From: Vicia villosa
Lineage: Eukaryota; Streptophyta; Magnoliopsida; Fabales; Fabaceae
Length of the DNA stretch: 64,000 nt
Direction: 5' to 3'
NCBI RefSeq assembly: GCF_029867415.1
Contig: NC_081180.1
Span: 232,676,625 to 232,740,624 of the forward strand
Shown: piece by piece, positions 45,001 through 60,000 of the stretch
Position numbering within the stretch: the first letter of the stretch is position 1
Layout of the letters: each line of letters starts with the position of its first letter
Program-made: the position numbers and the translations under genes
The notes under the pieces: model-generated
Database searches by the model: none
Told to the model about the DNA's origin: nothing
Seen by the model: the letters and a program-made list of their open reading frames with translations, nothing else

Positions 45001-48000
45001 TATTTACAATATGAAGAACATTTGATTTTAATCCTTTAAAATAATGAGTAAATACATCATTTGTTGAATGAGTAAAAGAAGTCAAATTTATTTATAATAG
45101 TGTCCACCGGAAGTTTAACAAGCATACAATATGGAGATTAAATAGTTGAAGTGGAAAAGATTCAGTTGATAAGCAAGAATCAACAACCATGATATTTTTT
45201 ATGTAACTTATTTTTATTATAAATTTACCCTCAACTCAAGGCAATAATTAAAATAAAAATTAAGAACTGAACCATTTTTCTATTTTTCCATTAATTACGT
45301 AGTTAGAGTTTTTAATTTGTAATTCCTTGTGTTGAAGCAGGTTGTTGCTCGAACACAAGGTGTGTCGAAGTGTGTAATAGTTTGTTACACATAGATTTGT
45401 TTTAGATCTAGATATATTTGATTTAGATTTAAAATAGATTAGATTTGATTTAATTCCAAAATAGGTATTTTGGGCTTTTATAGTTTTGGGCTTTGGCTTA
45501 GGGAGAAAGCTAAACTAAATCTATAAATAGGGAGTAACCTTCATTATTTGTAATCAAGTCAATAACTTGTATTCACAGAAGTTGCAGTTGCAAGTGAATA
45601 ACAGATTTTCCACAGATTGTGGGCAGAGAGAAATTCTGCAGAAAATACTTTCTTCTTCCCTTTTAATTTTCGCAAACCCTAATCCTACTTTTGTTCTTAT
45701 TTTGCTCTGTGCTGGAGATTTGAGTTGCTTTAGAGATAAACTGCTTGAATCTTTATCTAGGATGATTATCTGTTAGTTTTTGAACTTTAGAGATAGATTT
45801 AGAGCTAGCATTCACTGTTTGTATCTGTACGCTGCAAATTTATTTCTCAAGCCATGCCTTTTGACCTGTGTTTGATTGGATGCACTCATTTTTTGTCAGT
45901 GTCACATGTTTATTTGGTTGTGTTGTATTTACAAACATGTCTTACAAATGAAACAAAATGAATGGTGAGAAGTTGTATAGAATTGTTTGATTACTAAATA
46001 TTGTAATGTTGATCAGAATGTTTTATGTTAAACTGATTTGATCATTCTCCTAATCAATACTGAAATCAAAAATTTGTTTGTGGTGTTAAACAACTAAGAG
46101 CTACTTTTGCATTCTTAAATAGCTTAGGTGTTTAGAAGTAATTGAATGTATGCATTTTGTTTATGCTTGTTGATAAAACATTTATAATTGAACTAGTTCT
46201 GATGTTGGATAGTTTTTGCATTTTAGTGCAATCATCTATATCCTTTTTATAAATCTCTAAAAAAAATATACAAGTCCCCTACCAATATCAAGAGTTATAG
46301 TTTTAATCTTTTGTAAAAGTGATTGAGTTGGTCTTTGAAAATATATCATTTTTCAAAATTTAATCATATTTAAATTTGTATTTACAATATGAAGAACATT
46401 TGATTTTAATCCTTTAAAATAATGAGTAAATACATCATTTGTTGAATGAGTAAAAGAAGTCAAATTTATTTATAATAGTGTCCACCGGAAGTTTAACAAG
46501 CATACAATATGGAGATTAAATAGTTGAAGTGGAAAAGATTCAGTTGATAAGCAAGAATCAACAACCATGATATTTTTTATGTAACTTATTTTTATTATAA
46601 ATTTACCCTCAACTCAAGGCAATAATTAAAATAAAAATTAAGAACTGAACCATTTTTCTATTTTTCCATTAATTACGTAGTTAGAGTTTTTAATTTGTAA
46701 TTCCTTGTGTTGAAGCAGGTTGTTGCTCGAACACAAGGTGTGTCGAAGTGTGTAATAGTTTGTTACACATAGATTTGTTTTAGATCTAGATATATTTGAT
46801 TTAGATTTAAAATAGATTAGATTTGATTTAATTCCAAAATAGGTATTTTGGGCTTTTATAGTTTTGGGCTTTGGCTTAGGGAGAAAGCTAAACTAAATCT
46901 ATAAATAGGGAGTAACCTTCATTATTTGTAATCAAGTCAATAACTTGTATTCACAGAAGTTGCAGTTGCAAGTGAATAACAGATTTTCCACAGATTGTGG
47001 GCAGAGAGAAATTCTGCAGAAAATACTTTCTTCTTCCCTTTTAATTTTCGCAAACCCTAATCCTACTTTTGTTCTTATTTTGCTCTGTGCTGGAGATTTG
47101 AGTTGCTTTAGAGATAAACTGCTTGAATCTTTATCTAGGATGATTATCTGTTAGTTTTTGAACTTTAGAGATAGATTTAGAGCTAGCATTCACTGTTTGT
47201 ATCTGTACGCTGCAAATTTATTTCTCAAGCCATGCCTTTTGACCTGTGTTTGATTGGATGCACTCATTTTTTGTCAGTGTCACATGTTTATTTGGTTGTG
47301 TTGTATTTACAAACATGTCTTACAAATGAAACAAAATGAATGGTGAGAAGTTGTATAGAATTGTTTGATTACTAAATATTGTAATGTTGATCAGAATGTT
47401 TTATGTTAAACTGATTTGATCATTCTCCTAATCAATACTGAAATCAAAAATTTGTTTGTGGTGTTAAACAACTAAGAGCTACTTTTGCATTCTTAAATAG
47501 CTTAGGTGTTTAGAAGTAATTGAATGTATGCATTTTGTTTATGCTTGTTGATAAAACATTTATAATTGAACTAGTTCTGATGTTGGATAGTTTTTGCATT
47601 TTAGTGCAATCATCTATATCCTTTTTATAAATCTCTAAAAAAAATATACAAGTCCCCTACCAATATCAAGAGTTATAGTTTTAATCTTTTGTAAAAGTGA
47701 TTGAGTTGGTCTTTGAAAATATATCATTTTTCAAAATTTAATCATATTTAAATTTGTATTTACAATATGAAGAACATTTGATTTTAATCCTTTAAAATAA
47801 TGAGTAAATACATCATTTGTTGAATGAGTAAAAGAAGTCAAATTTATTTATAATAGTGTCCACCGGAAGTTTAACAAGCATACAATATGGAGATTAAATA
47901 GTTGAAGTGGAAAAGATTCAGTTGATAAGCAAGAATCAACAACCATGATATTTTTTATGTAACTTATTTTTATTATAAATTTACCCTCAACTCAAGGCAA

Positions 48001-51000
48001 TAATTAAAATAAAAATTAAGAACTGAACCATTTTTCTATTTTTCCATTAATTACGTAGTTAGAGTTTTTAATTTGTAATTCCTTGTGTTGAAGCAGGTTG
48101 TTGCTCGAACACAAGGTGTGTCGAAGTGTGTAATAGTTTGTTACACATAGATTTGTTTTAGATCTAGATATATTTGATTTAGATTTAAAATAGATTAGAT
48201 TTGATTTAATTCCAAAATAGGTATTTTGGGCTTTTATAGTTTTGGGCTTTGGCTTAGGGAGAAAGCTAAACTAAATCTATAAATAGGGAGTAACCTTCAT
48301 TATTTGTAATCAAGTCAATAACTTGTATTCACAGAAGTTGCAGTTGCAAGTGAATAACAGATTTTCCACAGATTGTGGGCAGAGAGAAATTCTGCAGAAA
48401 ATACTTTCTTCTTCCCTTTTAATTTTCGCAAACCCTAATCCTACTTTTGTTCTTATTTTGCTCTGTGCTGGAGATTTGAGTTGCTTTAGAGATAAACTGC
48501 TTGAATCTTTATCTAGGATGATTATCTGTTAGTTTTTGAACTTTAGAGATAGATTTAGAGCTAGCATTCACTGTTTGTATCTGTACGCTGCAAATTTATT
48601 TCTCAAGCCATGCCTTTTGACCTGTGTTTGATTGGATGCACTCATTTTTTGTCAGTGTCACATGTTTATTTGGTTGTGTTGTATTTACAAACATGTCTTA
48701 CAAATGAAACAAAATGAATGGTGAGAAGTTGTATAGAATTGTTTGATTACTAAATATTGTAATGTTGATCAGAATGTTTTATGTTAAACTGATTTGATCA
48801 TTCTCCTAATCAATACTGAAATCAAAAATTTGTTTGTGGTGTTAAACAACTAAGAGCTACTTTTGCATTCTTAAATAGCTTAGGTGTTTAGAAGTAATTG
48901 AATGTATGCATTTTGTTTATGCTTGTTGATAAAACATTTATAATTGAACTAGTTCTGATGTTGGATAGTTTTTGCATTTTAGTGCAATCATCTATATCCT
49001 TTTTATAAATCTCTAAAAAAAATATACAAGTCCCCTACCAATATCAAGAGTTATAGTTTTAATCTTTTGTAAAAGTGATTGAGTTGGTCTTTGAAAATAT
49101 ATCATTTTTCAAAATTTAATCATATTTAAATTTGTATTTACAATATGAAGAACATTTGATTTTAATCCTTTAAAATAATGAGTAAATACATCATTTGTTG
49201 AATGAGTAAAAGAAGTCAAATTTATTTATAATAGTGTCCACCGGAAGTTTAACAAGCATACAATATGGAGATTAAATAGTTGAAGTGGAAAAGATTCAGT
49301 TGATAAGCAAGAATCAACAACCATGATATTTTTTATGTAACTTATTTTTATTATAAATTTACCCTCAACTCAAGGCAATAATTAAAATAAAAATTAAGAA
49401 CTGAACCATTTTTCTATTTTTCCATTAATTACGTAGTTAGAGTTTTTAATTTGTAATTCCTTGTGTTGAAGCAGGTTGTTGCTCGAACACAAGGTGTGTC
49501 GAAGTGTGTAATAGTTTGTTACACATAGATTTGTTTTAGATCTAGATATATTTGATTTAGATTTAAAATAGATTAGATTTGATTTAATTCCAAAATAGGT
49601 ATTTTGGGCTTTTATAGTTTTGGGCTTTGGCTTAGGGAGAAAGCTAAACTAAATCTATAAATAGGGAGTAACCTTCATTATTTGTAATCAAGTCAATAAC
49701 TTGTATTCACAGAAGTTGCAGTTGCAAGTGAATAACAGATTTTCCACAGATTGTGGGCAGAGAGAAATTCTGCAGAAAATACTTTCTTCTTCCCTTTTAA
49801 TTTTCGCAAACCCTAATCCTACTTTTGTTCTTATTTTGCTCTGTGCTGGAGATTTGAGTTGCTTTAGAGATAAACTGCTTGAATCTTTATCTAGGATGAT
49901 TATCTGTTAGTTTTTGAACTTTAGAGATAGATTTAGAGCTAGCATTCACTGTTTGTATCTGTACGCTGCAAATTTATTTCTCAAGCCATGCCTTTTGACC
50001 TGTGTTTGATTGGATGCACTCATTTTTTGTCAGTGTCACATGTTTATTTGGTTGTGTTGTATTTACAAACATGTCTTACAAATGAAACAAAATGAATGGT
50101 GAGAAGTTGTATAGAATTGTTTGATTACTAAATATTGTAATGTTGATCAGAATGTTTTATGTTAAACTGATTTGATCATTCTCCTAATCAATACTGAAAT
50201 CAAAAATTTGTTTGTGGTGTTAAACAACTAAGAGCTACTTTTGCATTCTTAAATAGCTTAGGTGTTTAGAAGTAATTGAATGTATGCATTTTGTTTATGC
50301 TTGTTGATAAAACATTTATAATTGAACTAGTTCTGATGTTGGATAGTTTTTGCATTTTAGTGCAATCATCTATATCCTTTTTATAAATCTCTAAAAAAAA
50401 TATACAAGTCCCCTACCAATATCAAGAGTTATAGTTTTAATCTTTTGTAAAAGTGATTGAGTTGGTCTTTGAAAATATATCATTTTTCAAAATTTAATCA
50501 TATTTAAATTTGTATTTACAATATGAAGAACATTTGATTTTAATCCTTTAAAATAATGAGTAAATACATCATTTGTTGAATGAGTAAAAGAAGTCAAATT
50601 TATTTATAATAGTGTCCACCGGAAGTTTAACAAGCATACAATATGGAGATTAAATAGTTGAAGTGGAAAAGATTCAGTTGATAAGCAAGAATCAACAACC
50701 ATGATATTTTTTATGTAACTTATTTTTATTATAAATTTACCCTCAACTCAAGGCAATAATTAAAATAAAAATTAAGAACTGAACCATTTTTCTATTTTTC
50801 CATTAATTACGTAGTTAGAGTTTTTAATTTGTAATTCCTTGTGTTGAAGCAGGTTGTTGCTCGAACACAAGGTGTGTCGAAGTGTGTAATAGTTTGTTAC
50901 ACATAGATTTGTTTTAGATCTAGATATATTTGATTTAGATTTAAAATAGATTAGATTTGATTTAATTCCAAAATAGGTATTTTGGGCTTTTATAGTTTTG

Positions 51001-54000
51001 GGCTTTGGCTTAGGGAGAAAGCTAAACTAAATCTATAAATAGGGAGTAACCTTCATTATTTGTAATCAAGTCAATAACTTGTATTCACAGAAGTTGCAGT
51101 TGCAAGTGAATAACAGATTTTCCACAGATTGTGGGCAGAGAGAAATTCTGCAGAAAATACTTTCTTCTTCCCTTTTAATTTTCGCAAACCCTAATCCTAC
51201 TTTTGTTCTTATTTTGCTCTGTGCTGGAGATTTGAGTTGCTTTAGAGATAAACTGCTTGAATCTTTATCTAGGATGATTATCTGTTAGTTTTTGAACTTT
51301 AGAGATAGATTTAGAGCTAGCATTCACTGTTTGTATCTGTACGCTGCAAATTTATTTCTCAAGCCATGCCTTTTGACCTGTGTTTGATTGGATGCACTCA
51401 TTTTTTGTCAGTGTCACATGTTTATTTGGTTGTGTTGTATTTACAAACATGTCTTACAAATGAAACAAAATGAATGGTGAGAAGTTGTATAGAATTGTTT
51501 GATTACTAAATATTGTAATGTTGATCAGAATGTTTTATGTTAAACTGATTTGATCATTCTCCTAATCAATACTGAAATCAAAAATTTGTTTGTGGTGTTA
51601 AACAACTAAGAGCTACTTTTGCATTCTTAAATAGCTTAGGTGTTTAGAAGTAATTGAATGTATGCATTTTGTTTATGCTTGTTGATAAAACATTTATAAT
51701 TGAACTAGTTCTGATGTTGGATAGTTTTTGCATTTTAGTGCAATCATCTATATCCTTTTTATAAATCTCTAAAAAAAATATACAAGTCCCCTACCAATAT
51801 CAAGAGTTATAGTTTTAATCTTTTGTAAAAGTGATTGAGTTGGTCTTTGAAAATATATCATTTTTCAAAATTTAATCATATTTAAATTTGTATTTACAAT
51901 ATGAAGAACATTTGATTTTAATCCTTTAAAATAATGAGTAAATACATCATTTGTTGAATGAGTAAAAGAAGTCAAATTTATTTATAATAGTGTCCACCGG
52001 AAGTTTAACAAGCATACAATATGGAGATTAAATAGTTGAAGTGGAAAAGATTCAGTTGATAAGCAAGAATCAACAACCATGATATTTTTTATGTAACTTA
52101 TTTTTATTATAAATTTACCCTCAACTCAAGGCAATAATTAAAATAAAAATTAAGAACTGAACCATTTTTCTATTTTTCCATTAATTACGTAGTTAGAGTT
52201 TTTAATTTGTAATTCCTTGTGTTGAAGCAGGTTGTTGCTCGAACACAAGGTGTGTCGAAGTGTGTAATAGTTTGTTACACATAGATTTGTTTTAGATCTA
52301 GATATATTTGATTTAGATTTAAAATAGATTAGATTTGATTTAATTCCAAAATAGGTATTTTGGGCTTTTATAGTTTTGGGCTTTGGCTTAGGGAGAAAGC
52401 TAAACTAAATCTATAAATAGGGAGTAACCTTCATTATTTGTAATCAAGTCAATAACTTGTATTCACAGAAGTTGCAGTTGCAAGTGAATAACAGATTTTC
52501 CACAGATTGTGGGCAGAGAGAAATTCTGCAGAAAATACTTTCTTCTTCCCTTTTAATTTTCGCAAACCCTAATCCTACTTTTGTTCTTATTTTGCTCTGT
52601 GCTGGAGATTTGAGTTGCTTTAGAGATAAACTGCTTGAATCTTTATCTAGGATGATTATCTGTTAGTTTTTGAACTTTAGAGATAGATTTAGAGCTAGCA
52701 TTCACTGTTTGTATCTGTACGCTGCAAATTTATTTCTCAAGCCATGCCTTTTGACCTGTGTTTGATTGGATGCACTCATTTTTTGTCAGTGTCACATGTT
52801 TATTTGGTTGTGTTGTATTTACAAACATGTCTTACAAATGAAACAAAATGAATGGTGAGAAGTTGTATAGAATTGTTTGATTACTAAATATTGTAATGTT
52901 GATCAGAATGTTTTATGTTAAACTGATTTGATCATTCTCCTAATCAATACTGAAATCAAAAATTTGTTTGTGGTGTTAAACAACTAAGAGCTACTTTTGC
53001 ATTCTTAAATAGCTTAGGTGTTTAGAAGTAATTGAATGTATGCATTTTGTTTATGCTTGTTGATAAAACATTTATAATTGAACTAGTTCTGATGTTGGAT
53101 AGTTTTTGCATTTTAGTGCAATCATCTATATCCTTTTTATAAATCTCTAAAAAAAATATACAAGTCCCCTACCAATATCAAGAGTTATAGTTTTAATCTT
53201 TTGTAAAAGTGATTGAGTTGGTCTTTGAAAATATATCATTTTTCAAAATTTAATCATATTTAAATTTGTATTTACAATATGAAGAACATTTGATTTTAAT
53301 CCTTTAAAATAATGAGTAAATACATCATTTGTTGAATGAGTAAAAGAAGTCAAATTTATTTATAATAGTGTCCACCGGAAGTTTAACAAGCATACAATAT
53401 GGAGATTAAATAGTTGAAGTGGAAAAGATTCAGTTGATAAGCAAGAATCAACAACCATGATATTTTTTATGTAACTTATTTTTATTATAAATTTACCCTC
53501 AACTCAAGGCAATAATTAAAATAAAAATTAAGAACTGAACCATTTTTCTATTTTTCCATTAATTACGTAGTTAGAGTTTTTAATTTGTAATTCCTTGTGT
53601 TGAAGCAGGTTGTTGCTCGAACACAAGGTGTGTCGAAGTGTGTAATAGTTTGTTACACATAGATTTGTTTTAGATCTAGATATATTTGATTTAGATTTAA
53701 AATAGATTAGATTTGATTTAATTCCAAAATAGGTATTTTGGGCTTTTATAGTTTTGGGCTTTGGCTTAGGGAGAAAGCTAAACTAAATCTATAAATAGGG
53801 AGTAACCTTCATTATTTGTAATCAAGTCAATAACTTGTATTCACAGAAGTTGCAGTTGCAAGTGAATAACAGATTTTCCACAGATTGTGGGCAGAGAGAA
53901 ATTCTGCAGAAAATACTTTCTTCTTCCCTTTTAATTTTCGCAAACCCTAATCCTACTTTTGTTCTTATTTTGCTCTGTGCTGGAGATTTGAGTTGCTTTA

Positions 54001-57000
54001 GAGATAAACTGCTTGAATCTTTATCTAGGATGATTATCTGTTAGTTTTTGAACTTTAGAGATAGATTTAGAGCTAGCATTCACTGTTTGTATCTGTACGC
54101 TGCAAATTTATTTCTCAAGCCATGCCTTTTGACCTGTGTTTGATTGGATGCACTCATTTTTTGTCAGTGTCACATGTTTATTTGGTTGTGTTGTATTTAC
54201 AAACATGTCTTACAAATGAAACAAAATGAATGGTGAGAAGTTGTATAGAATTGTTTGATTACTAAATATTGTAATGTTGATCAGAATGTTTTATGTTAAA
54301 CTGATTTGATCATTCTCCTAATCAATACTGAAATCAAAAATTTGTTTGTGGTGTTAAACAACTAAGAGCTACTTTTGCATTCTTAAATAGCTTAGGTGTT
54401 TAGAAGTAATTGAATGTATGCATTTTGTTTATGCTTGTTGATAAAACATTTATAATTGAACTAGTTCTGATGTTGGATAGTTTTTGCATTTTAGTGCAAT
54501 CATCTATATCCTTTTTATAAATCTCTAAAAAAAATATACAAGTCCCCTACCAATATCAAGAGTTATAGTTTTAATCTTTTGTAAAAGTGATTGAGTTGGT
54601 CTTTGAAAATATATCATTTTTCAAAATTTAATCATATTTAAATTTGTATTTACAATATGAAGAACATTTGATTTTAATCCTTTAAAATAATGAGTAAATA
54701 CATCATTTGTTGAATGAGTAAAAGAAGTCAAATTTATTTATAATAGTGTCCACCGGAAGTTTAACAAGCATACAATATGGAGATTAAATAGTTGAAGTGG
54801 AAAAGATTCAGTTGATAAGCAAGAATCAACAACCATGATATTTTTTATGTAACTTATTTTTATTATAAATTTACCCTCAACTCAAGGCAATAATTAAAAT
54901 AAAAATTAAGAACTGAACCATTTTTCTATTTTTCCATTAATTACGTAGTTAGAGTTTTTAATTTGTAATTCCTTGTGTTGAAGCAGGTTGTTGCTCGAAC
55001 ACAAGGTGTGTCGAAGTGTGTAATAGTTTGTTACACATAGATTTGTTTTAGATCTAGATATATTTGATTTAGATTTAAAATAGATTAGATTTGATTTAAT
55101 TCCAAAATAGGTATTTTGGGCTTTTATAGTTTTGGGCTTTGGCTTAGGGAGAAAGCTAAACTAAATCTATAAATAGGGAGTAACCTTCATTATTTGTAAT
55201 CAAGTCAATAACTTGTATTCACAGAAGTTGCAGTTGCAAGTGAATAACAGATTTTCCACAGATTGTGGGCAGAGAGAAATTCTGCAGAAAATACTTTCTT
55301 CTTCCCTTTTAATTTTCGCAAACCCTAATCCTACTTTTGTTCTTATTTTGCTCTGTGCTGGAGATTTGAGTTGCTTTAGAGATAAACTGCTTGAATCTTT
55401 ATCTAGGATGATTATCTGTTAGTTTTTGAACTTTAGAGATAGATTTAGAGCTAGCATTCACTGTTTGTATCTGTACGCTGCAAATTTATTTCTCAAGCCA
55501 TGCCTTTTGACCTGTGTTTGATTGGATGCACTCATTTTTTGTCAGTGTCACATGTTTATTTGGTTGTGTTGTATTTACAAACATGTCTTACAAATGAAAC
55601 AAAATGAATGGTGAGAAGTTGTATAGAATTGTTTGATTACTAAATATTGTAATGTTGATCAGAATGTTTTATGTTAAACTGATTTGATCATTCTCCTAAT
55701 CAATACTGAAATCAAAAATTTGTTTGTGGTGTTAAACAACTAAGAGCTACTTTTGCATTCTTAAATAGCTTAGGTGTTTAGAAGTAATTGAATGTATGCA
55801 TTTTGTTTATGCTTGTTGATAAAACATTTATAATTGAACTAGTTCTGATGTTGGATAGTTTTTGCATTTTAGTGCAATCATCTATATCCTTTTTATAAAT
55901 CTCTAAAAAAAATATACAAGTCCCCTACCAATATCAAGAGTTATAGTTTTAATCTTTTGTAAAAGTGATTGAGTTGGTCTTTGAAAATATATCATTTTTC
56001 AAAATTTAATCATATTTAAATTTGTATTTACAATATGAAGAACATTTGATTTTAATCCTTTAAAATAATGAGTAAATACATCATTTGTTGAATGAGTAAA
56101 AGAAGTCAAATTTATTTATAATAGTGTCCACCGGAAGTTTAACAAGCATACAATATGGAGATTAAATAGTTGAAGTGGAAAAGATTCAGTTGATAAGCAA
56201 GAATCAACAACCATGATATTTTTTATGTAACTTATTTTTATTATAAATTTACCCTCAACTCAAGGCAATAATTAAAATAAAAATTAAGAACTGAACCATT
56301 TTTCTATTTTTCCATTAATTACGTAGTTAGAGTTTTTAATTTGTAATTCCTTGTGTTGAAGCAGGTTGTTGCTCGAACACAAGGTGTGTCGAAGTGTGTA
56401 ATAGTTTGTTACACATAGATTTGTTTTAGATCTAGATATATTTGATTTAGATTTAAAATAGATTAGATTTGATTTAATTCCAAAATAGGTATTTTGGGCT
56501 TTTATAGTTTTGGGCTTTGGCTTAGGGAGAAAGCTAAACTAAATCTATAAATAGGGAGTAACCTTCATTATTTGTAATCAAGTCAATAACTTGTATTCAC
56601 AGAAGTTGCAGTTGCAAGTGAATAACAGATTTTCCACAGATTGTGGGCAGAGAGAAATTCTGCAGAAAATACTTTCTTCTTCCCTTTTAATTTTCGCAAA
56701 CCCTAATCCTACTTTTGTTCTTATTTTGCTCTGTGCTGGAGATTTGAGTTGCTTTAGAGATAAACTGCTTGAATCTTTATCTAGGATGATTATCTGTTAG
56801 TTTTTGAACTTTAGAGATAGATTTAGAGCTAGCATTCACTGTTTGTATCTGTACGCTGCAAATTTATTTCTCAAGCCATGCCTTTTGACCTGTGTTTGAT
56901 TGGATGCACTCATTTTTTGTCAGTGTCACATGTTTATTTGGTTGTGTTGTATTTACAAACATGTCTTACAAATGAAACAAAATGAATGGTGAGAAGTTGT

Positions 57001-60000
57001 ATAGAATTGTTTGATTACTAAATATTGTAATGTTGATCAGAATGTTTTATGTTAAACTGATTTGATCATTCTCCTAATCAATACTGAAATCAAAAATTTG
57101 TTTGTGGTGTTAAACAACTAAGAGCTACTTTTGCATTCTTAAATAGCTTAGGTGTTTAGAAGTAATTGAATGTATGCATTTTGTTTATGCTTGTTGATAA
57201 AACATTTATAATTGAACTAGTTCTGATGTTGGATAGTTTTTGCATTTTAGTGCAATCATCTATATCCTTTTTATAAATCTCTAAAAAAAATATACAAGTC
57301 CCCTACCAATATCAAGAGTTATAGTTTTAATCTTTTGTAAAAGTGATTGAGTTGGTCTTTGAAAATATATCATTTTTCAAAATTTAATCATATTTAAATT
57401 TGTATTTACAATATGAAGAACATTTGATTTTAATCCTTTAAAATAATGAGTAAATACATCATTTGTTGAATGAGTAAAAGAAGTCAAATTTATTTATAAT
57501 AGTGTCCACCGGAAGTTTAACAAGCATACAATATGGAGATTAAATAGTTGAAGTGGAAAAGATTCAGTTGATAAGCAAGAATCAACAACCATGATATTTT
57601 TTATGTAACTTATTTTTATTATAAATTTACCCTCAACTCAAGGCAATAATTAAAATAAAAATTAAGAACTGAACCATTTTTCTATTTTTCCATTAATTAC
57701 GTAGTTAGAGTTTTTAATTTGTAATTCCTTGTGTTGAAGCAGGTTGTTGCTCGAACACAAGGTGTGTCGAAGTGTGTAATAGTTTGTTACACATAGATTT
57801 GTTTTAGATCTAGATATATTTGATTTAGATTTAAAATAGATTAGATTTGATTTAATTCCAAAATAGGTATTTTGGGCTTTTATAGTTTTGGGCTTTGGCT
57901 TAGGGAGAAAGCTAAACTAAATCTATAAATAGGGAGTAACCTTCATTATTTGTAATCAAGTCAATAACTTGTATTCACAGAAGTTGCAGTTGCAAGTGAA
58001 TAACAGATTTTCCACAGATTGTGGGCAGAGAGAAATTCTGCAGAAAATACTTTCTTCTTCCCTTTTAATTTTCGCAAACCCTAATCCTACTTTTGTTCTT
58101 ATTTTGCTCTGTGCTGGAGATTTGAGTTGCTTTAGAGATAAACTGCTTGAATCTTTATCTAGGATGATTATCTGTTAGTTTTTGAACTTTAGAGATAGAT
58201 TTAGAGCTAGCATTCACTGTTTGTATCTGTACGCTGCAAATTTATTTCTCAAGCCATGCCTTTTGACCTGTGTTTGATTGGATGCACTCATTTTTTGTCA
58301 GTGTCACATGTTTATTTGGTTGTGTTGTATTTACAAACATGTCTTACAAATGAAACAAAATGAATGGTGAGAAGTTGTATAGAATTGTTTGATTACTAAA
58401 TATTGTAATGTTGATCAGAATGTTTTATGTTAAACTGATTTGATCATTCTCCTAATCAATACTGAAATCAAAAATTTGTTTGTGGTGTTAAACAACTAAG
58501 AGCTACTTTTGCATTCTTAAATAGCTTAGGTGTTTAGAAGTAATTGAATGTATGCATTTTGTTTATGCTTGTTGATAAAACATTTATAATTGAACTAGTT
58601 CTGATGTTGGATAGTTTTTGCATTTTAGTGCAATCATCTATATCCTTTTTATAAATCTCTAAAAAAAATATACAAGTCCCCTACCAATATCAAGAGTTAT
58701 AGTTTTAATCTTTTGTAAAAGTGATTGAGTTGGTCTTTGAAAATATATCATTTTTCAAAATTTAATCATATTTAAATTTGTATTTACAATATGAAGAACA
58801 TTTGATTTTAATCCTTTAAAATAATGAGTAAATACATCATTTGTTGAATGAGTAAAAGAAGTCAAATTTATTTATAATAGTGTCCACCGGAAGTTTAACA
58901 AGCATACAATATGGAGATTAAATAGTTGAAGTGGAAAAGATTCAGTTGATAAGCAAGAATCAACAACCATGATATTTTTTATGTAACTTATTTTTATTAT
59001 AAATTTACCCTCAACTCAAGGCAATAATTAAAATAAAAATTAAGAACTGAACCATTTTTCTATTTTTCCATTAATTACGTAGTTAGAGTTTTTAATTTGT
59101 AATTCCTTGTGTTGAAGCAGGTTGTTGCTCGAACACAAGGTGTGTCGAAGTGTGTAATAGTTTGTTACACATAGATTTGTTTTAGATCTAGATATATTTG
59201 ATTTAGATTTAAAATAGATTAGATTTGATTTAATTCCAAAATAGGTATTTTGGGCTTTTATAGTTTTGGGCTTTGGCTTAGGGAGAAAGCTAAACTAAAT
59301 CTATAAATAGGGAGTAACCTTCATTATTTGTAATCAAGTCAATAACTTGTATTCACAGAAGTTGCAGTTGCAAGTGAATAACAGATTTTCCACAGATTGT
59401 GGGCAGAGAGAAATTCTGCAGAAAATACTTTCTTCTTCCCTTTTAATTTTCGCAAACCCTAATCCTACTTTTGTTCTTATTTTGCTCTGTGCTGGAGATT
59501 TGAGTTGCTTTAGAGATAAACTGCTTGAATCTTTATCTAGGATGATTATCTGTTAGTTTTTGAACTTTAGAGATAGATTTAGAGCTAGCATTCACTGTTT
59601 GTATCTGTACGCTGCAAATTTATTTCTCAAGCCATGCCTTTTGACCTGTGTTTGATTGGATGCACTCATTTTTTGTCAGTGTCACATGTTTATTTGGTTG
59701 TGTTGTATTTACAAACATGTCTTACAAATGAAACAAAATGAATGGTGAGAAGTTGTATAGAATTGTTTGATTACTAAATATTGTAATGTTGATCAGAATG
59801 TTTTATGTTAAACTGATTTGATCATTCTCCTAATCAATACTGAAATCAAAAATTTGTTTGTGGTGTTAAACAACTAAGAGCTACTTTTGCATTCTTAAAT
59901 AGCTTAGGTGTTTAGAAGTAATTGAATGTATGCATTTTGTTTATGCTTGTTGATAAAACATTTATAATTGAACTAGTTCTGATGTTGGATAGTTTTTGCA